Origin: Ailanthus altissimus
Lineage: Eukaryota > Streptophyta > Magnoliopsida > Sapindales > Simaroubaceae
Direction: 5' to 3'
Assembly: GCA_946807835.1 (NCBI GenBank)
Contig: OX327690.1
Location: forward strand, 8,404,501-8,468,500
DNA length: 64,000 nt
Shown here one piece after another: positions 58,500-64,000 of this stretch; within the stretch, counting starts at the first letter, position 1, and each line of letters starts with the position of its first letter. The notes below the pieces were generated by a model. That model saw only the letters and a list, made by a program, of their open reading frames with translations. It was not told the DNA's origin and made no database searches. Both the position numbers and the translations under genes were made by a program.

Positions 58500-59340
58500 T
58501 TTAGTCTTCCTAGTAGAAAAGTCATCAACAAGCACAATTGTCAATGAGTGTTCACAAGCAATTGTTGACCGCATTAAAAGAACATTACGCAATTAGCTTT
58601 GGCTAGTCCCATATAATCCTAAGTATGACCCTTTTACATAATACAATTTCCATTTTATTGAGATTTATTAGTTTTAAATTATTTTTAACTTTTAATAGAT
58701 ATAGTTTCAATAAGCTTCTTGTAGTAATTGACGTATCTAGTAAAAATATTTATCATATGGATCCTATAGAAGATTAAATATGTTCCGACTTGCACACCAT
58801 CTTAAATAAGTGAGTTGTGGTGTTATATTATATCTTTTTCAAAGCAAAATATTAATAATTTATATTAAAATTTCAATTACTAATTAATTAATTTAAATTT
58901 TAACATTGTAGTAGCATATGCATTCATTTTACTCAAGAACAGGCTAATAGTAAATGATCAACAATCAGTTGGATTCAGGTTAAGGTAAAAATCTCACTTA
59001 TATATAACTTTTAATTAAATGCCTCTAATTATTTATAAACTTGATTTTTTTAAAATTTCTTCTCAAGTTCTAATTCAACTAGAAATTGTAGAATACGACC
59101 TCTATGTCATTGTGTACATGAGAGATATAATAAATAATGTCACAATTCTTTTAAAAAAAATTAAGTTCTTTTAACAATTAATATATGACTAAAAAGTAAG
59201 TATGTTCAATTAATGACTTTATTATTTCTTGCAATTTATATAATACAAGTTCATGGAAAATATAATGTACACAAAAGAAGAGATTGATGAAGTATGTATT
59301 AAATGAACATCTTTCGTATCGACCAAAATTTGAACTTATA
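58500..59340 (+). pseudogene. Ulp1-like (C48) cysteine protease of the CACTA element
   Basis: Exon-like pieces: VNECSQAIVDRIKRTLRN, WLVPYNPKYD (58600-58635), LLVVIDVSSKNIYHMDPIED (58715-58776, with the D of the catalytic triad region), then LEIVEYDLYVIVYMRDIINN (59080-59140) and FMENIMYTKEEIDEV (59250-59300). Order and wording follow Ulp1 proteases of plant CACTA elements. The catalytic Cys, usually in E-C-G-x-Y-V-M, reads Tyr (TAC at 59094-59096), and the His-Trp motif is lost at a junction. Gaps of 80-170 bp look like introns. It would have cleaved SUMO-type conjugates; this copy cannot. Confidence 0.65.
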
Positions 59341-59519
59341 ATAGGTTTATAATTTTACTATTAATATTTTGCATCTAATTCTAAATTTATTTGTTAACTT
59401 TGTACATCAAATATAAGCAATGTATTAAACTTTTTACAATGCAGGCTTACTTTGAAAGCATACGCCATTTACACAATTACTGCTGGATAATGTGATTGTT
59501 GTACCTGTTGATGTACTAC
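59341..59519 (+). other. CACTA sequence between the Ulp1 relic and the solo LTR
   Basis: AT-rich, with a splice-acceptor-like TTACAATGCAG at about 59435-59445 followed by a few codons of the same gene. No other feature. Confidence 0.3.
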
Positions 59520-59523
59520 TAAG

Positions 59524-60055
59524 TGTCACGCCCCAAATATTCTCAAGTAATTACTTGAGTATTTGACGCGCGACAAGACCACCAAGGGAGTGTCTTAGTC
59601 CATTTTTGGTTAAATGGGCTAGAGCTTCTAGAAGGCCCATTGGAGTTGGGTTGAGGCCACATTAATGTGGTAGGTGGGAGAATAATCTAGAAAAGGCATA
59701 TTCCTTTGGATATACTTTTGGTAGTTGGCATCTTTGGAATATTCCTTAGCATATTCTCCTCTTTAGTTGTGGACCATTGGATTAGAGTTAATCCTAGCCG
59801 TCCATTGTATATAGCTTTAACTATAAATAGGTGGAGTTCTCATTTGAGAAACCATCCTCCAAATTGTAGAAATACTCTTAGCTTGTAATTGTATAGCTTT
59901 GTAATCTCTCTTTAGTAATAAAATACGAGAACATTCTCTCAAACACTCGGTGTGATTCTTCTTCATCTCTTTCTTTGGTTAATTGGGGTCTTGTAGGCTG
60001 CTTAGCACTAGCAAGTGTCTAAGGCCGCACGGTTTCGAGAAATCGGGTCGTGACA
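59524..60055 (+). mobile_element. 532-bp solo LTR with TGTCACG/CGTGACA ends
   Basis: The block has a perfect 7-bp terminal inverted repeat TGTCACG...CGTGACA and is flanked by TAAG at 59520-59523 and 60056-60059 (4 bp, or 5 bp with drift). It contains a promoter-like ACTATAAATAGGTGG (about 59819-59833) and AATAAAA for polyadenylation (59928). No coding sequence is needed; a short frame at 59706-59888 is incidental. It could be a solo LTR or a TRIM; lineage not assigned. Confidence 0.75.
59822..59830 (+). promoter_or_regulatory. TATA box of the solo LTR
   Basis: TATAAATAG within ACTATAAATAGGTGGAG, 100 bp upstream of the AATAAAA signal. Layout matches a short LTR with promoter and poly(A) signal. 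Confidence 0.6.
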
Positions 60056-60059
60056 TAAG

Positions 60060-60744
60060 GAAGCATACAACTTATTATGGATTTGGCTTCACTTGGATGT
60101 TGGATATTATAATTGTCGGACTATATTGATGTGTTGTTAAGGAAGCATATAACTTGTAGATTTAGCTTTACTTGAATGTCAGATTTACATTAATTGAATG
60201 TTTAAGTTACATTACTTGGATGTTAGATTTTGTAAATCGAGGATATGTTAAATGTGGATCAATAGATTGATTCATGCATTTACCAATTTTCCAAATATTT
60301 CTAAATTATAATATATATATTATATTATTTAATTTAATTGTATACATAAAAAATAAATAGAATTTACAAAATGCAAAAAATATAAATTTATCATAAATTA
60401 GTAATAGACATCTATCACAAATTAGTGATATACATTTATTACAAAATAGTAATAAAAGTTTATGTCATCGTACATTTTTTGGATGACCTCATCAGGATAT
60501 CATCAATGCTTATATCATCATTATGTCATCAGCCACATGATAGCCAAATAAGCTTACATGTCTGCTGTTATATCACTTACTAAAATTACAAGTCAGATTT
60601 ATAATAAAATGTATTTATCACAAATATATGATAAAAATGACTTATCACATATTAGTGAAGTGATTTTAGATAATAAAATAAATCTATCATAAAACTCCGT
60701 TTGCGATGAATATTATATATTACCATAGCCCCTTTCTTTTAGTC
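60060..60744 (+). repeat. CACTA 3' subterminal region and degenerate terminus
   Basis: Many short repeats of the type TATCACAAATTAGTGATA occur at about 60400-60460 and 60605-60690, alternating in direct and inverted sense. GGAAGCATAYAACTTRT recurs at 60059 and 60139. The end TTTCTTTTAGTC near 60733-60744 resembles CACTA ends (reverse GACTAAAAGAAAGG). Short subterminal repeats are the known binding sites of CACTA transposase accessory proteins. Confidence 0.55.
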
Positions 60745-62741
60745 GTATTAATTTATTTGTTTGTAATATATATTATTTATATTTTTGTGATTAATCTCAC
60801 ATAAAAGTTTTTTTGATTTTGAACATATATATACTTGATTTTTATAAAAAATTTAAAAGATATTTTATACTATTATATATTTTAAGAAATAATTAAATAA
60901 ATAAATATAATTAAATTACTGCACCTTTTAAGCTTATTATATGCATTCTTAATGGAGAACTGTAAATATTTATATTGATAATTGAAATTCTCTAATTTGG
61001 GATTCTCTGTGTTAATTTATTTTTTTATCCTACACTATACTTTTGGATGATGAAATCACCCTCTATCCTTATGCAAGGAAAAATATATATTTTAATACTC
61101 AAAGTCAGTGTTTATTAAAAAGAAAAGAAAGAGGATGCTAAGGAGTATATGCATTAAAAAAATAAAATTATATTGTTTGTTGTATTTATGAATGAATGTT
61201 CCCTCTCAATAATGATTATTCATCTATTTTTAAGTGTTAATAACTAAAGTACTATAGAATAAAAGTTTTTATTATAAATATTTTTAAATGATCCTAAAAT
61301 TAACTTATATTTAAAAATAAATTATTTTTAAATTGAAATTTTTTATTAAAATCAAATATAAAAATTAAAGCTAATAGATATTTTGTTTAAATAAACATTT
61401 CTTTTTCACGATTGATTATATGCCTCAACTAAATAATTCATAATTGATTCTATACCTTAACTAAAAAATAAAATCATTTTCGTCTTCATTTTTTTTTCTC
61501 TTTTCATTTTATTCATTTTTTCATTTTGTTTTTAAATTTTAAATTCACACACCGCCTAAAGGTCCAACTGCAATTAAATAATAAATTCATTTATCTAGTA
61601 TTATTAATTAAATAACTAATTAAATAATTTATCTATTATTTTAATGAAACATTATTAATAATAAAAAAATACAAGAATAAAAAATCCCACAATCACTTCA
61701 CGGATCCTATTTCGCTCACAAAATGGGATTCGTAACATTATTTTTAGATTTTTCTCGATCGATCTTATTACTCACTAATTTATCCTATTTCTTTTTGATT
61801 TATTTTATTTCTTTTCATTTTATCACATTACACTTTAAAGTTTATATATCTACAAAATAAATACAAAAAAAATTCAAAAATTTTAATTTTTAGAGAGAAC
61901 GAATTTGAATATTTGGTGAAGAAATTCAAAGGCATAATTATCTATTTTTTAACTAATAAAGACTAACTCATTTATTTGTGATTTAAAAAATATGGCAAAA
62001 AAAGAGCTATTTATGAAATTTTCCAAAAAAAATTCAATACCAAGTTAAACTGTTTTCAGGTGTAGATGATTTATATATATATATTTTTTTAATGAGTGCT
62101 TTTTTACCTTATTTTTGTTTTTTTACCTTACAGTTTCAGTGGCCTCCGGTCTTCGTTACGCGCAAATGGAAAATTGCTTGATTATAATTTAAAGTACACA
62201 TTTTAAATTATATTTTAAAAAATATTGTGTCAATTAATTATTAAATAATAAAATAATTTAAAATTTAAAATTATTTATTATACCATCTAAAAATAATTTA
62301 ACAGATCATCTTTTAAATATAATTTAAAATATTATTTAAAATACTTAATATTATCCTATATTTTATACGATGTGGTGCTACTTTATTCAATTTGGAGTGT
62401 ACAAAGTGCGAGACCATCTTCTGACCTTTTGTTTCTTGTTTATTTACCTTTATATATTGTACATCAAGCTTTATATCATATTTATCCAATTTATTAGTTC
62501 TATTTTCAAAAACTTTAAATATGATATATATAAAAATAATTTAGTAGCTATAAAATTTATTATATAATGAGCAATTCTGTCATATAGAATTATCTAATTA
62601 ATTTATAATTTTTGTACTATTTATAATATATTATAAAATTATACTACATGTCTAAGTACTCACTATATGATAAGTTATATTGCCAACGAAAATAAAATTC
62701 TATATATTTACTTAAAAATATGTAATAAAAAATGCAAAACA
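60745..62741. other. Very A/T-rich stretch without supported features
   Basis: Long A and T runs, no coding signal on either strand; a 65-codon plus frame at 62370-62567 is hydrophobic and probably chance. GGATTCGTAAC and TTCACGGATCC islands at 61700-61735 are unassigned. Confidence 0.45.
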
Positions 62742-64000
62742 AATTGTTGGGCCTATATCCAACAAACCCAATTAACCCGTGCTTTAAAATAAATTTTTTT
62801 TTGGTCTTTAAATGGGTCAAAGGAGATTGGGCCTGAAGAAAAATGTAGGCTCAACTTAGATTCAAGATTAAATTCAATTCTTAAGTGCAAATAACTCGAA
62901 CTCGTTAATGCATAGATTCCACAAACGGGTTATAGACACCATAAGAAGATGGAAATGAATTAAATTATGAATTTTATTTCAACTTTAATTATTTGATTAC
63001 AGTTTAGCACGAAGAAGGGCTTCCTAAAGGTGGATGAATCCCACTTAAACTTATATACCAAATAAAATAAACATTAAAGGATTAATTCAATTAAACATAC
63101 TTTTATAAGAAATTGACTTCATACATGCATATTTTTAAAATGAGTTAAACTTATGCTTACAAAAATAGGTAATTAGTAATTATTAAGGGAGAATCATTTA
63201 ACACCATTCATATATAGATATAACAAATAATATAATCCTACTTATTTGTGTATACACTCCTACACACATGAGTATTATTTTTCTTCGATAAATACTAACT
63301 TAAGCATCAGAGTATTTTTTTTTTACAAAAAGATAGATGGTACATTTTTCAATTTAATGAGTAATATAGGGGCAAGAAAGTAATTTATCACGAATGTTCA
63401 AACTAGAAAACTATAATGGTGTTGTCTGTGAGAATTTTTTGAACAAAAATAGCCAATTCATCGAAAAATGATTATCGAAGCAACCAGAATAGATAACAAG
63501 ACAAAAGCATAATTAAACATATCTACCAAAACTTTCGAATAACATGAAAATAAGGGAAACAAGCAACCTACACCCATTAACTGTAAGAGATGAGGTTCCT
63601 GTCATAATGATAGACATACTAACAAAAACTTCTTAAGTAACTTGAGGAAACAAGGAAGGAAAATTTAAATTAGGAGACATACTGATAATAATAGAAGCAT
63701 TTGTGAATCTAAACGATAACCTCAAAGATGATTAGCATCGAAAAATGGGCCGAGATGTACTTAATTGGGATAAACACCACAAAAACAAATGGAGACAGAC
63801 TTACACAAGAGAATAAGGAGAGAAGGGACTCTGAAAGGGAGTAAAAAGAAAAAAAGGATATAACATAAGAACTTTCATTATGAAGTATATAAGAGAATTG
63901 TACACAAAGATTGAGATCTACTAAAATGCAATTACCGTAGCAAGAAAATTAAACTAGGATCCATTTGTGGAGTCTATTAGATGATTAGAGAAGCTTTATA
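62742..64000 (+). other. Possible LTR start, running out of the window
   Basis: TGTTGGGCCTATATCCAACA at about 62744 looks like a copia-type LTR start (TGTTGG with an inverted CCAACA close by). No end, duplication or coding sequence is visible before the window edge, so this is a suggestion only. The rest is AT-rich and unassigned. Confidence 0.2.

Larger units (their letters stand above)
44555..60744 (+). mobile_element. CACTA (En/Spm) element with Ulp1 gene, nested by three LTR insertions
   Basis: Plus-strand coding relics follow in order: transposase-associated domain (44555-44795), Ptta/En/Spm transposase (44816-46240), lysine-rich exon (from 54540), and Ulp1 C48 protease (58500-59340). 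Subterminal repeats then lead to a 3' end near 60744 that reads TTTCTTTTAGTC, in reverse GACTAAAAGAAAGG, close to a CACTA terminus. A copia element (46280-54524) and two solo LTRs (55469-58487, 59524-60055) interrupt it. Without them about 4.4 kb remains. The 5' terminus is unplaced and no TnpD-type transposase was seen, so the start coordinate is that of the first coding relic. Confidence 0.65.

Noticed and set aside
59706..59888. 60-codon frame in the 532-bp LTR
   Set aside because: It lies within LTR promoter sequence and has no resemblance to a protein family.

Overview
The window looks like nuclear DNA of a flowering plant, probably a eudicot. It is AT-rich and holds no intact host gene. 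Almost everything recognisable is a plant transposable element: Ty1/copia and Ty3/gypsy LTR retrotransposons, a hAT-like element and a CACTA (En/Spm) element. Most are broken by stops, frameshifts, deletions and later insertions. The species cannot be named from the sequence alone. All family calls come from reading translated fragments by eye; no database search was run.

Region 1 (1-7.7 kb): a plus-strand copia relic (LTR end, primer-binding site, gag) is split inside gag by a complete minus-strand Ty3/gypsy element at 760-7186. That element has 837/836-bp LTRs, an AAGAG target duplication, a tRNA-Met-type primer site and a polypurine tract. Its pol frame runs about 220 bp into the 3' LTR. 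Together with the lack of a recognisable chromodomain, this suggests the CRM (centromeric) chromovirus clade.

Region 2 (7.7-18.0 kb): a minus-strand copia complex in circularly permuted order. From the right it reads partial LTR, integrase, RT, RNase H, full LTR, primer site, leader, gag/protease remnants and integrase again. A 2.2-kb solo LTR of a related family (14106-16307, ATAAG duplication) sits inside the RT.

Region 3 (18-28.3 kb): an unidentified broken reading frame is interrupted by a Tat/Athila-type solo LTR (19030-20477, GTGAT duplication). A hAT-like non-autonomous element follows (20839-22716, 8-bp duplication), then degenerate repeats. A GC-richer block at about 24.0-26.2 kb could be organelle-derived.

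Region 4 (28.3-44.5 kb): another copia LTR plus RT fragment, an LTR-like block, a relic of a DUF1985 gene (a domain carried with Ulp1 proteases by some plant transposons), and long AT-rich stretches without features. A gag-like 'putative gypsy type transposon' relic follows, then two Tat-type LTRs in opposite orientation.

Region 5 (44.55-60.74 kb): a CACTA element carrying a transposase-associated domain, a Ptta/En/Spm transposase and a Ulp1 (C48) protease relic. It is split by a complete copia element (46280-54524, CTTAT duplication), by a probable 3-kb solo LTR (55469-58487) and by a 532-bp solo LTR (59524-60055). The rest, to 64 kb, is AT-rich with no supported gene.

Nothing here supports a new functional system. 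The most notable signals are the nesting history, the permuted copia, the pol-LTR overlap, and arrays of short near-palindromic repeats in LTRs and leaders of separate retrotransposon families.
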